22,900 nt of DNA from a virus: IMG/VR virus record IMGVR_UViG_3300037189_007653, positions 1 to 22,900 of that record; one strand, 5' to 3'. The notes under the pieces are model-generated. The model saw nothing but the letters and a program-made list of their open reading frames with translations, ran no database searches and was not told the DNA's origin. Shown here in pieces: positions 11,914 to 19,271 of this stretch. The position numbers and the translations under genes were made by a program. The first letter of the stretch is position 1, and every line of letters begins with the position of its first letter.

Positions 11914-14759
11914 TAGTTTCCAAATCTCCTTCTCACGATAGCTCCAACTGCGACAGTTAGAACCAAGATTTTTTTAGCTTTCTTACGGGTTACTGGACTC
12001 ATATCATTGCCAATGTTTGACATAGCAACGAACGCATGGTTTAGGGCCTGGACGCCTGGGACTACCGCAAGAGCCCCATCAACAGGGGTCTCAATAACGG
12101 GTACGGCAACGTCAGGTGCATTAAATGTTGTTCCGCCTGGTTGCCCAATAAATGTTTCACTTAAGGTTACCGCATCAGGTGGAATCTCAAGCCCTGAACC
12201 TGGTGGAGGGGCTGGAGGGGTTAGGGTTCCATCTTCAAGAACAACCTGTGGTGAGGTCTGAGTACCAAAGAACTGAATACCGCCATTCTCCACGCCCTTA
12301 ACGTCTACCTGGACGTGAGGCACAAGAATCTCCACAGGCGCAGGCTTAGGCTTGTCTGTAGGTAGCTGAGCGGCATTATTAGGGACAATGCCAATCTCTT
12401 TAAAGACTTGAATCTCTGCAGGCTTCATGTAAGTTTCTGGTGCAACAGCTGGCTTCCAGGTCTCAGCTGTAGTATCTTTAGTCACTACAACAATAGGAGG
12501 TGGCGGTGGAGGAGTCGGACCAGGAGCTGGAGTTGGCGGCTCAGAAGGCTTTGGAGAAGGCGAAGGTTCGATGGGCGGCGTTGGCTTTTGAGAGTCAGCC
12601 AGTGCCTGAGCAGCAGCTGCATCCGCAGCAGCCTTAGCATTAGCTTCTTCTTGAGCTAACCTTGCAGCTTCATCTTTAGCACGTTGCTCTTCATCAGCTT
12701 TCTTTTGAGCTTCTAACGCAGCATCTGCTGCCGCTTTATCAGCAGCTGCTTTCTCAGCTGCAGCAGCGTCTGCGGCTGCTTGTGCATCTTTCTCTGCTTG
12801 AATACGAGCGTCTTCCTCAGCTTTAGCCTTAGCTGCGTCTGCTTCTTTAGCAGCTTGCTCTGCAGCTATACGTGCATCCTCTGCAGCCTTAGCTTCGGCA
12901 GCAGCTTTCTCATTAGCCGCTTGCTGCGCGGCAGCTGCAGCCTCATCTTTGCGCCTCTGTTCAGCGATAGCTGCATCTCTAGCTGCTTTCTCTGCAGCAG
13001 CCTTCTCAGCTGCAAGTTTATCTGCTTCAGCTTTAGCTTTATATGCAGCTGCCTTTTCAGCCGCAGCCTTAGCTTCAGCTGCAACCTTCTCAGCGGCTAT
13101 ACGTGCTTCCTCAGCTAATCTTGCAGCCTCAGCTGCAGCAGCTCGCTCAGCGGCAATTCGTGCAGATTCAGCCGCATCTACTGTAGTTTTAACAATGTCT
13201 ACTGCAGTCTCAAGAGCAGCCTTAGCATCGTTAGCCTTAGTGTTAGCCACATTAGCTAGGTCTACAGCAGTAGCAACGGCGGCTGTAGCTGTATCAGTTA
13301 ACTGTGTTAGGTTTTCTTGAGCATTGGTTAGGTTTGCTTGAGCAGTAGTTAGGTTTTCTTGGGCAGTAGTTAGGTTTTGCTGTGCTTGGTCATAAGCAGC
13401 TTGTGCTGCAACAGTAGCGGCAGCATTATCGGAAGCAGCATGAACAGCAGCTGTGTAGGCATCCCAAGCCGCATTTCTCTCCGCAAGCTTTGTATCATAA
13501 GCAGCCTGAGCGGCTACAACGGCTTGGGCAGTAGTAGGAATAGCGGCCTGAGCTGCGACTGCTGCCGCCACTAATACTGGGTCTTTAGTGGTTGTAGTAG
13601 TTCCAAAGTTAGGCGCTGTAGGGCTTGTAAAGTAGCCAGTACCATCCGCTTTAGTGATACCCCAACCTAGGGTACAAACGGCGCCTCCACCGTTCTCGTA
13701 GTACCAAATAACAAAGCTATGCGACTTGTCAGTAGTCACGTCGTATACGGGGCTACGGTTACTCCAAGTAGGGCCCTGGTCTCTCCAGTTATTAATAGCA
13801 AGGTTTCCATTGACATACATAATGGCGCCATCGTCTGAATAGACTTGATAAAAGATATTTACAGCATCGGCTGGGACAGTGACTGTTCCTTCAAACTTTA
13901 CAATCACACGGTCGGAAGGCCCATTAAGAACAGAACCGCTGCCCCAGTTATAGATAACCTGTGGGACAGTTGTTGTAAGGATAGGCGTGGAGTTAGCGGT
14001 AGGAAGGGCTGGTGTACGACCTGTGCCGTAATAGAGTGTTGCTGTTACCCCATTAGTTGTAGTGGTAACTGTGGAGTTATCCGCGGCAGCTTGAGCTATA
14101 GGTGCTGCAGTTACTGCTGCGTCTGCTGCTGCTTGAGCTGGAGCAATTTGGTCATGCAAAGGACCTAGCTCAGCGTTGGTGTTGTAGAAGTGAACGCAGG
14201 CAGAACCTTCTGTGCAAGCTGCTGCTGCGTCTAAAGCAGGCTGTGCCTCTTGTAAAGTAGTTAATGCGGTTTGGGCAGTAGTAACGGTTTCCGTGTCTAT
14301 TGTGACTGCATTTTGAGCGAGGGCAACAACTGCAGTTTTGTCTTCTACTACTGAGGTTTGAGTAGCAACAGCTTGTATAGCAGTTACTGCTACTGCGGTG
14401 GCTGTGTCCGCAGCTTGAATAGCACTTACTGCAGCTTGAACCGCTGTAGTAGATGCTGCAACAGCTGCTTGAACTTCTGGGCTGCTCTTAGCTTCTGTTA
14501 ACTTAGTTGGGGTATTAACAATGGTAGTGACGGCGGTCTCTGCCGCGGCGGATGCTGTGCTAACTGTAGCTGTGGCGGTATCTATAGTTGATACGGCAGA
14601 AGCTAGAGCATCTGCAAGGCTAGTGGTTGCCGTAGAGGTATCTAGGGCAGGCGAAATAGCTACCTGTTCGGTAGTGCTATCTGCGTGAGCATGTGATTGT
14701 CCAAACAAAAAAAGGAGTGTTGCAAGAAATAGTGCAGCGAATAGACGCTGTGCTTTTAT
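11913..14759 (-). CDS. Exported PA14/coiled-coil surface protein, apparent ATA start, 948 aa
   Basis: I place the start at ATA 14759. GGAG lies five bases upstream, and ATAA overlaps the previous stop just as ATGA junctions do elsewhere here. From there the protein has a full Sec signal peptide: MKAQR, hydrophobic LFAALFLATLLFLFG, and cleavage after AHA at residue 26. A TTG start at 14708 would destroy it. Domains: Ala/Thr-rich helical region (27-235), PA14 carbohydrate-binding-type domain (about 237-379, with SDDGAIMYVNG), a long TolA-like Ala/Lys/Glu coiled coil (about 540-750), Pro-rich linker (PSPSPKPSEPPTP), and a C-terminal KKILVLTVAVGAIVRRR anchor. It is upstream of the holin-like and endolysin genes. 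It may span the cell wall for lysis, exclusion or attachment. A virion fibre is the alternative. Confidence 0.85.
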   Translation of the reverse strand: MKAQRLFAALFLATLLFLFGQSHAHADSTTEQVAISPALDTSTATTSLADALASAVSTIDTATATVSTASAAAETAVTTIVNTPTKLTEAKSSPEVQAAVAASTTAVQAAVSAIQAADTATAVAVTAIQAVATQTSVVEDKTAVVALAQNAVTIDTETVTTAQTALTTLQEAQPALDAAAACTEGSACVHFYNTNAELGPLHDQIAPAQAAADAAVTAAPIAQAAADNSTVTTTTNGVTATLYYGTGRTPALPTANSTPILTTTVPQVIYNWGSGSVLNGPSDRVIVKFEGTVTVPADAVNIFYQVYSDDGAIMYVNGNLAINNWRDQGPTWSNRSPVYDVTTDKSHSFVIWYYENGGGAVCTLGWGITKADGTGYFTSPTAPNFGTTTTTKDPVLVAAAVAAQAAIPTTAQAVVAAQAAYDTKLAERNAAWDAYTAAVHAASDNAAATVAAQAAYDQAQQNLTTAQENLTTAQANLTNAQENLTQLTDTATAAVATAVDLANVANTKANDAKAALETAVDIVKTTVDAAESARIAAERAAAAEAARLAEEARIAAEKVAAEAKAAAEKAAAYKAKAEADKLAAEKAAAEKAARDAAIAEQRRKDEAAAAAQQAANEKAAAEAKAAEDARIAAEQAAKEADAAKAKAEEDARIQAEKDAQAAADAAAAEKAAADKAAADAALEAQKKADEEQRAKDEAARLAQEEANAKAAADAAAAQALADSQKPTPPIEPSPSPKPSEPPTPAPGPTPPPPPPIVVVTKDTTAETWKPAVAPETYMKPAEIQVFKEIGIVPNNAAQLPTDKPKPAPVEILVPHVQVDVKGVENGGIQFFGTQTSPQVVLEDGTLTPPAPPPGSGLEIPPDAVTLSETFIGQPGGTTFNAPDVAVPVIETPVDGALAVVPGVQALNHAFVAMSNIGNDMSPVTRKKAKKILVLTVAVGAIVRRRFGN

Positions 14760-14953
14760 AGTCTCTCCATTACAGATTCGGGGTCGAATAACTGTATTGC
14801 TTTAACAATGATACTAGCTTTTAACTTTTTTGCGTGGTGACCGCAGAACATTAATTCACCATTGATAAATGTAGCTACAACCTTAGCGGCTGCGCTACAC
14901 GCGTCACAGCGGTCTTGGGCCGTTAGTTCTCTGCCGTCAACTACTGTTTGCAT
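14756..14953 (-). CDS. DUF7455-like zinc protein, 65 aa
   Basis: The pattern LTAQDRCDACSAAAKV, then GELMFCGHHAKKLK, matches a small zinc-binding family found throughout actinobacteria. Metal ligands are likely Cys16, Cys19, Cys37 and His39/His40. The host versions are often encoded near housekeeping sigma-factor genes; their function is not established. AAGGAGAG precedes the ATG. The stop TAA shares four bases with the apparent ATA start of the next gene. This is one of the clearest indicators of an actinobacterial host. Confidence 0.87.
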   Translation of the reverse strand: MQTVVDGRELTAQDRCDACSAAAKVVATFINGELMFCGHHAKKLKASIIVKAIQLFDPESVMERL

Positions 14954-14965
14954 CTCTCTCCTTAG

Positions 14966-15169
14966 TTAAAGTCGCTCCCCGCGTGAGCGCTTAGAGTTCT
15001 CAATATCCTGACCGTTATCTGATAGAGGCATGACTCTATGGCGTTTTTCTAGCTCAGCTTGAGCCCGTTCATCTTGAGACTCAGACGTCCAAGACCAATC
15101 AACGCCCTCTAAATCCAAGTCTGGTTGGCGATGAGAGTCATGCTCTCTACGATGTGGTACGTGAGACAT
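14966..15169 (-). CDS. Small His/Arg/Glu-rich protein, 67 aa
   Basis: Starts with a TAATG overlap on the previous gene and AGAGG as ribosome site. The N-terminus is His-rich (MSHVPHRREHDSHRQ), followed by an acidic segment with DLEGVDWSWTSES and a charged helix (DERAQAELEKRHRVM). It is strongly hydrophilic throughout and probably disordered. No family recognised. Confidence 0.72.
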   Translation of the reverse strand: MSHVPHRREHDSHRQPDLDLEGVDWSWTSESQDERAQAELEKRHRVMPLSDNGQDIENSKRSRGERL

Positions 15170-15819
15170 TACCAGCCTCTGTATGTAGGAATAACAGGCT
15201 TTAGAACGGTTCCAGCTCCAGGCGCTGACTTAACAGTAGAGCGTGGGCTAGGAACAGATGATGGAGAAGCTTTTGGTGCTGGTTGTGCAGCGCTGTGCGA
15301 TGTTGTAGGTGTAGGGGAAGCAACTACACGACCGCGTCCTGGAACAACTGGAACTGCGTGGTACTGTTCGTTGCGTTGGCTATCAATAGCCCCAGTCATG
15401 TTTGGAATAGCGTGAGATTGCTCGTTGAGTTGGCTTGCATAACCAGGAGAAGCTGGCCCTACGCCTCCACCATTACCTGCTGCTGGACGAAGACGAGGAG
15501 GAGTTTCATTACGTGTTCTAGGGGTCTGAGGGGCAGCAGACCTTGCTGCTGGGGCAGGGGTTGCTTTAGCTCCATACTGCTTAGCATAGACATCACCTGT
15601 AGTGCGGCCTCTGCTATTAGAAGCATCGTTTCTTGCTAGAGATTCGGCAGCGTGGGCTCGGAGGGCGTATTCATCTCCAGGAAGAGTACCACTCCCTGTT
15701 GTTGGAGCAGCAGGAGCTGCAGCAGGTGCAGCAGGAGCTGCATCAGAGACGTCTGCTGCAGGTGTAGAATCTGGCTCGTTACCGCCATCCATCTGAGACT
15801 GTCCTGGGTTGTAAATCAT
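15169..15819 (-). CDS. Disordered Pro/Ala/Ser-rich protein, 216 aa
   Basis: Low complexity, with an N-terminal MIYNPGQSQMDGGNE motif; the 89-aa protein at 16.1-16.4 kb also begins with PGQSQ. A central ordered stretch is possible at about 48-85 (LPGDEYALRAHAAESLARN, GDVYAKQYGAK). Two near-copies (QLNEQSHAIPNM and QRNEQYHAVPVV) follow at about 130-157. AGGAG precedes the ATG. It overlaps the HNH-type gene by four bases (ATGA). It may be a virion-internal or assembly protein; this is only a guess from composition and neighbours. Confidence 0.78.
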   Translation of the reverse strand: MIYNPGQSQMDGGNEPDSTPAADVSDAAPAAPAAAPAAPTTGSGTLPGDEYALRAHAAESLARNDASNSRGRTTGDVYAKQYGAKATPAPAARSAAPQTPRTRNETPPRLRPAAGNGGGVGPASPGYASQLNEQSHAIPNMTGAIDSQRNEQYHAVPVVPGRGRVVASPTPTTSHSAAQPAPKASPSSVPSPRSTVKSAPGAGTVLKPVIPTYRGW

Positions 15820-16109
15820 TTCTCATTCTCCTTCTTGCCTGCTCGGCGCTTGTTCTCTTTAGCAACGTTCTTCTTACCAGAGATGGCCCGCAGGTTGCCT
15901 TTGGAGTCGTTGTTCTTATTATTATCCTTGTGGTCGACGTGTTTGTCTTTGCTTAACTTGCCGTTCTTTGACTCGTAATCGGCCCTGGCTTTGTTCTTAG
16001 ACGTCGTATGCCATTTGCCGTCTTTACCCTTAGTCTTGTAGACATAGATAGGGCGCCCGCCGTTCTCAGCGGAACCCTTGTACGGTCCAAACTTCTTAGT
16101 CTCAGACAT
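15816..16109 (-). CDS. HNH-type protein with Lys/Asn-rich tail, 97 aa
   Basis: The stretch KARADYESKNGKLSKDK, then HVDHKDNNKNNDSKGNLRAIS (about 40-78), fits the HNH endonuclease pattern: first His in HVDH, NN in the loop, and NL with a following Asn. HNH proteins nick or cut DNA with a divalent metal; in phages they can be homing enzymes or packaging partners. This copy is short and very basic and lacks the Zn-cysteine cluster of larger HNH proteins. No ribosome site is seen at the ATG, so it is likely coupled to the upstream gene. Confidence 0.75.
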   Translation of the reverse strand: MSETKKFGPYKGSAENGGRPIYVYKTKGKDGKWHTTSKNKARADYESKNGKLSKDKHVDHKDNNKNNDSKGNLRAISGKKNVAKENKRRAGKKENEK

Positions 16110-16111
16110 GA

Positions 16112-16381
16112 TTAACCAAACGTAAAATCTCGACGACCAGCGCCGCCACCAGAACCACCTAACATACCTCCACCTAAAGGGCCCCCACCAACATATATCT
16201 TTGGTGTTGGCTTAGGTGCGATTGGTGTTGGCTTAGGGGCCATTCTAGGAGTAATAGGCGTAGAAGGTTTAGCAGTAGGAGTAGGCGTCGCATACGTCAC
16301 TTTATTCTGCCAACCTGGTTCAGGCATACCATCGGCTTTAAAGGTATTCCGCATAGGGAATTGGGACTGTCCAGGAATCAT
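16112..16381 (-). CDS. Pro/Thr- and Gly-rich small protein, 89 aa
   Basis: Begins MIPGQSQFPMRNTFK, sharing PGQSQ with the 216-aa protein two genes downstream. The middle is TPTPTAKPSTPITP and APKPTPIAPKPTP, and the C-terminus is Gly-rich (GGGPLGGGMLGGSGGG) ending RRDFTFG. Fully low-complexity. ATGA overlap with the preceding gene and an AAAGG ribosome site. No function recognised; the Gly tail could be an assembly or adhesion segment. Confidence 0.75.
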   Translation of the reverse strand: MIPGQSQFPMRNTFKADGMPEPGWQNKVTYATPTPTAKPSTPITPRMAPKPTPIAPKPTPKIYVGGGPLGGGMLGGSGGGAGRRDFTFG

Positions 16382-16554
16382 TTAGTTTTACCTTTCTTCT
16401 TCTTTGCCATAGCCATGTTGTCAATAAGGTTAGGGTAAGGGCGTCCAGCAGCTTTAGCCCGTGCCTTGGCGGCTGACTTCTTCTTAGGAGATAAGGACTT
16501 ATGTTTACCGCCATCAGGGTCTTTTTGGTCCCAGACTGGTTTCTCTTTAGCCAT
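16378..16554 (-). CDS. Lys-rich phage microprotein, 58 aa
   Basis: Reads MAKEKPVWDQKDPDGGKHKS, then LSPKKKSAAKARAKAAGRPYPNLIDNM in two blocks, and ends in KKKKGKTK. The segment SLSPxxKxxAKxxAKAAGRPYPNLxDNM is one I recall from conserved small proteins of several aquatic phages, function unknown. It overlaps the upstream gene by eight bases and ends in ATGA with the next. Very basic; a DNA- or capsid-interior partner is a guess. It is under 60 residues and easily missed. Confidence 0.8.
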   Translation of the reverse strand: MAKEKPVWDQKDPDGGKHKSLSPKKKSAAKARAKAAGRPYPNLIDNMAMAKKKKGKTK

Positions 16555-16735
16555 TCTTCTTATGCCAATCTCTAGTCGCCTTTACGCCAGCCTTGATGGT
16601 CTTGGCGCCTGCCTTTTTAGTAAGGTTAATTTTATCGTACTTGCCCTTGTTTCCAGCGTGGTCAACGATAACTTCGCCCTTTTTGTTCTTCTTGATTGTA
16701 TGACCTTCGCCTGCAACCTTAATTGTCTTTGCCAT
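16547..16735 (-). CDS. Basic phage microprotein, 62 aa
   Basis: I take ATG 16735 (MAKTIKVAGEGHTIKKNKKG), which forms TAATG with the previous stop; a GTG four codons earlier is less likely. Conserved-looking features are GEGHTIKK, VIVDHAG, YDKINLTKKAGAKT and DWHKKNG. I recall close relatives in aquatic phage genomes without known function. Net charge is strongly positive with a likely small beta-alpha fold, unlike its disordered neighbours. Confidence 0.82.
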   Translation of the reverse strand: MAKTIKVAGEGHTIKKNKKGEVIVDHAGNKGKYDKINLTKKAGAKTIKAGVKATRDWHKKNG

Positions 16736-17010
16736 TAACAGTCCCACTTTCGCAAAGACTTGTTAATGCGTGAGTTAGGGTCTTTGGCTGTCTTAGCAGA
16801 AGTATTAGCCTTCTTCATGCCTTCCATACGTGCGCAGAAAGATTTACGACGAGCTGCAGACTTAGGGGACTTAGCAGCCTTCTCCTTAGAGACAGGTGGC
16901 TTTAGATTAGAACCAGGGTGTGACTTCTCGTAGGACTTGCGCCCCTTCTCGTTCAAACCACCCTTAGGATTCTTGCCCTCTTTCTTTGTCCAAGCTTCTG
17001 ACTTAGCCAT
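16735..17010 (-). CDS. DUF6321-like phage protein, 91 aa
   Basis: The start at ATG 17010 is set by AGAGGAGG five bases upstream. The protein follows a pattern I associate with DUF6321: WTKKEGKNPKGGLNEKGRKS, SNLKPPVS, RRKSFCARMEGMK, SAKTAKDPNSRINKSLRKWDC. It is common in large aquatic phages and its role is unknown. It is basic, with a conserved Cys in FCARM and one near the end (KWDC). It belongs to a run of four overlapping small genes. Confidence 0.88.
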   Translation of the reverse strand: MAKSEAWTKKEGKNPKGGLNEKGRKSYEKSHPGSNLKPPVSKEKAAKSPKSAARRKSFCARMEGMKKANTSAKTAKDPNSRINKSLRKWDC

Positions 17011-17114
17011 TATGCCTCCTCTGACGTAGTACAAACACAGTTGCAAAGATTAGATACGCATACAGTCATATCCATCTCGTGGTCACACTTCTTACAGTAT
17101 TTAGTATCAGCCAT
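17010..17114 (-). CDS. Cys-rich microprotein, 34 aa
   Basis: MADTKYCKKCDHEMDM, then VCVSNLCNCVC: six cysteines at 7, 10, 19, 24, 26 and 28 and one histidine (His12) in 34 residues, enough for one zinc site. It starts just after the stop of the long Pro/Thr-rich gene and ends TAATG into the next. The ribosome site is weak, so it is probably coupled. No family recognised, but the compact Cys pattern and both junctions support a real gene. Confidence 0.68.
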   Translation of the reverse strand: MADTKYCKKCDHEMDMTVCVSNLCNCVCTTSEEA

Positions 17115-17115
17115 G

Positions 17116-19029
17116 CTATACCAACGAACTTGGGTTCCACTTGTCATTGTATGACTTAGTGGTAGGTAGTGGCATGAATGGGATTGTAGTTGGGGTCTTG
17201 GTAGGCGGTTTAGTAACAGTAGGAACATCTGTAATAGGTGGAGCAATCAGGGGAGTGCCTGTTGTTGTACCTGTTTGAGTTTGAGTTTGAGGTTTAGTTG
17301 GCGTAAATTGTCTAGCACGTGGTTGAGGGTGAGGCACATGTGGGTGTGTTATCGGTGTGCGCGTAGTAGGTGGGGTCCCTACCTTTGGCAACGGTGCTAG
17401 GCCTGGTCCTGGTGCTGTAATTGGACCTGGCGCAGTATCTGGACCTGGCGCAGTATCTGGACCTGGAGCTGTCTTTGGACCTGGTTGTGTCCCTGGTCCT
17501 GGCTTAGTGCCTGGTCCAGGTTTAGTTCCTGGCTTAGTGCCTGGCTTAGTGCCAGGTGTTGGCTTTGGTGTTGGCTTAGTAGTAGGTTTTGGAGTAGGGG
17601 TAGTAGTAGGTTTTGGAGGAGTTGTAGGCTGCGTTAGTGGAGGTACTGGAGTCCAACCAGGAATAGGTTTAGCAGGTTTAACTCCTGGGAAAGTATCTGG
17701 AACTGGAATAGGGTTAGTCTTAGGGGCTGGTTGAGGACGTGCTGGACGCACTGGTGTGCTTGGAATACGAGATGGGCGAGACGGAACCTTTGGAGCAGGA
17801 GCTGGCGCAGGTGCAGGTTTAGCAGGTGCGGGCTTAGCAGGCGCTGTCTTTGGAGGAAGTGTTATAGGCTCAAATGGTGGAATCTGAGTTGGCTTTTCAA
17901 AAGGATTAGGCATAGTTCCAGGCTTAGTAGCTGGCTTTGTGATAGTGGCTACAGCAGAGTTTTTACCAAACCTGTCGATAGCGCTGGCAGCATTTGTCCC
18001 TTGAGGAGTAAAGAAATTACTTGCGGATGGAAAACTAAACTGGTTTCCTGCTTTTGCTGATGGGGCTGCTACACCTCTAAAAGCGCTGGGTGTAGTAAAA
18101 GCTCTAGTAGGAGGCGTAACAGTTGGAGCAGCTGGAGCAGCTGGGGCTGTTCCGCCTGAAGGAGGATTAGATTTTGGCTTCGGAGGAGTTCTAGTCGTTG
18201 ATGATGTAGAACGAGCTCGTGGTGGAACCTTTGAAGCTTTTGATGCAAGAGCATCTGCACCTACGGTTGCTACTTTAGCGGCCTGTGCACCAGCTTGAGC
18301 TGCTTTAGCTTCAACGGGTCCTAATTCTCCAACACCAGGTATAGCTGCAGCAACTGTTAAGCCAACTGTTCCAATACCTAGAGCTGCGTCACCGATACCA
18401 GCTAATCCTTTTGTTACGCGTCCCATAATGCTTAATGGTTTACCTGAGCTGTCTTTTCCAGAGGCAACCGCACCTAGGTTACGACCAGCGCTTCCAAAGT
18501 CAGCTGCACCCCATAATACGTTTGCAGCAGCGTTCTTGGTAGAGTTAACAACTCTGGAGGTTGTAATAGGACCAGGACCGATACCAAGTGTGTCTTTGAC
18601 AGCGCCTGTAACACCAGTATTTTTTGCAGGTGTAGTTGGCTTTGGGGTAGCAGTAGCTTTAGGTGTTGGAGTAGCAGTAGCCTTTGCTGCTGGGGTAGTT
18701 GTTGCCTTAGGCGTTGGTGCAGCAGTAGCTTTAGGTGCTGGAGCTGTTGCCTTAGGTGCTGGAGTAGCAGTAGCTTTAGGTGCTGGCGTAGTTGTTGCCT
18801 TAGGCGTTGGTTTTAACGCTGGGTCAGTTGCTTTAGCAGCTGGGGCAGTAGCTCTTGGTGCTGCAACAGGTGGAGGGGTCGCTACCTTAGGTGCAGGAGC
18901 AGCCGCTTTTGTAGGCGCAGGTGCAGCAGCTTTTGTAGGTGCAGGAGCAGCCGCTTTAGTAGGCGCAGGTGCAGCAGCTTTTGTAGGAGCTGGTGTTGGT
19001 GCCTTTGCTGGAGTTTTAGCGGTAGCCAC
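17116..19029 (-). CDS. Long Pro/Thr/Ala-rich low-complexity protein, 637 aa
   Basis: Starts at GTG 19029 with GAGGTAAGA in front. Residues 1-136 are repeats: four PAPTKAAA units, then PKATATP-like units. A more ordered part at about 137-265 has NTGVTGAVKDTLGIGPGP, VLWGAADFGSAGRNLG and two Gly/Ala-rich hydrophobic stretches (GIGDAALGIGTVGLTVAAAI) that could be membrane-active. A linker follows, and the C-terminal 280 residues are Pro-rich (KPTTTPTPKPT, then GTKPG and APGPDT repeats). No catalytic motif. The middle segment suggests a virion-internal or membrane-interacting protein, but the repeats hide any homology. The reverse strand is also open, which is a composition artefact. Confidence 0.82.
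   Translation of the reverse strand: MATAKTPAKAPTPAPTKAAAPAPTKAAAPAPTKAAAPAPTKAAAPAPKVATPPPVAAPRATAPAAKATDPALKPTPKATTTPAPKATATPAPKATAPAPKATAAPTPKATTTPAAKATATPTPKATATPKPTTPAKNTGVTGAVKDTLGIGPGPITTSRVVNSTKNAAANVLWGAADFGSAGRNLGAVASGKDSSGKPLSIMGRVTKGLAGIGDAALGIGTVGLTVAAAIPGVGELGPVEAKAAQAGAQAAKVATVGADALASKASKVPPRARSTSSTTRTPPKPKSNPPSGGTAPAAPAAPTVTPPTRAFTTPSAFRGVAAPSAKAGNQFSFPSASNFFTPQGTNAASAIDRFGKNSAVATITKPATKPGTMPNPFEKPTQIPPFEPITLPPKTAPAKPAPAKPAPAPAPAPKVPSRPSRIPSTPVRPARPQPAPKTNPIPVPDTFPGVKPAKPIPGWTPVPPLTQPTTPPKPTTTPTPKPTTKPTPKPTPGTKPGTKPGTKPGPGTKPGPGTQPGPKTAPGPDTAPGPDTAPGPITAPGPGLAPLPKVGTPPTTRTPITHPHVPHPQPRARQFTPTKPQTQTQTGTTTGTPLIAPPITDVPTVTKPPTKTPTTIPFMPLPTTKSYNDKWNPSSLV
18898..18993 (-). repeat. 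Four tandem 24-base repeats (PAPTKAAA)
   Basis: Four nearly identical 24-base units encode PAPTKAAA four times at residues 13-44 of the Pro/Thr-rich protein. Exact-period repeats of this kind expand and contract by slippage. Confidence 0.85.
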
Positions 19030-19031
19030 TC

Positions 19032-19271
19032 TTACCTCGTCTTCTTATTAATAGACCTGTTTAAAACATCTTGTGCTTGTTCGGATACATTATAGCGTCC
19101 ATAGGTAGGCCTTGGCCCAGAGAACATGCCGTTGTTAACGTTACGTACCTCGTTAGAGACACTACGTGGCTTCTTTAGAGCAACCTTCTTCTTTTTCTTT
19201 GGTGGCTCTTTACCTTTGTCTGGTCCAAATGCGCGCTCAGCGCGTGAACGACCTACCGCTGGGTCTTTCAT
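19032..19271 (-). CDS. Small basic protein with a poly-Lys stretch, 79 aa
   Basis: MKDPAVGRSRAERAFGPDKG is followed by KEPPKKKKKVALKKPRS, then a more polar part with MFSGPRPTYGRYNVSEQAQ and a C-terminal helix (DVLNRSINKKTR). It begins directly after the previous stop (TAAATG). The ribosome site is weak, so it is probably coupled. No family recognised. It shares the strong Lys/Arg bias of the neighbouring small genes. Confidence 0.75.
   Translation of the reverse strand: MKDPAVGRSRAERAFGPDKGKEPPKKKKKVALKKPRSVSNEVRNVNNGMFSGPRPTYGRYNVSEQAQDVLNRSINKKTR

Noticed and set aside
12949-13320. Plus-strand Ser/Ala-rich frame opposite the coiled-coil region
   Set aside because: Composition artefact of Ala/Lys/Glu repeats read backwards; no start signals.
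17357-19051. Long plus-strand open frames opposite the Pro/Thr-rich gene
   Set aside because: They are mirror images of the repeats (Gly/Val/Ala-rich), lack ribosome sites and oppose a well-supported gene chain.
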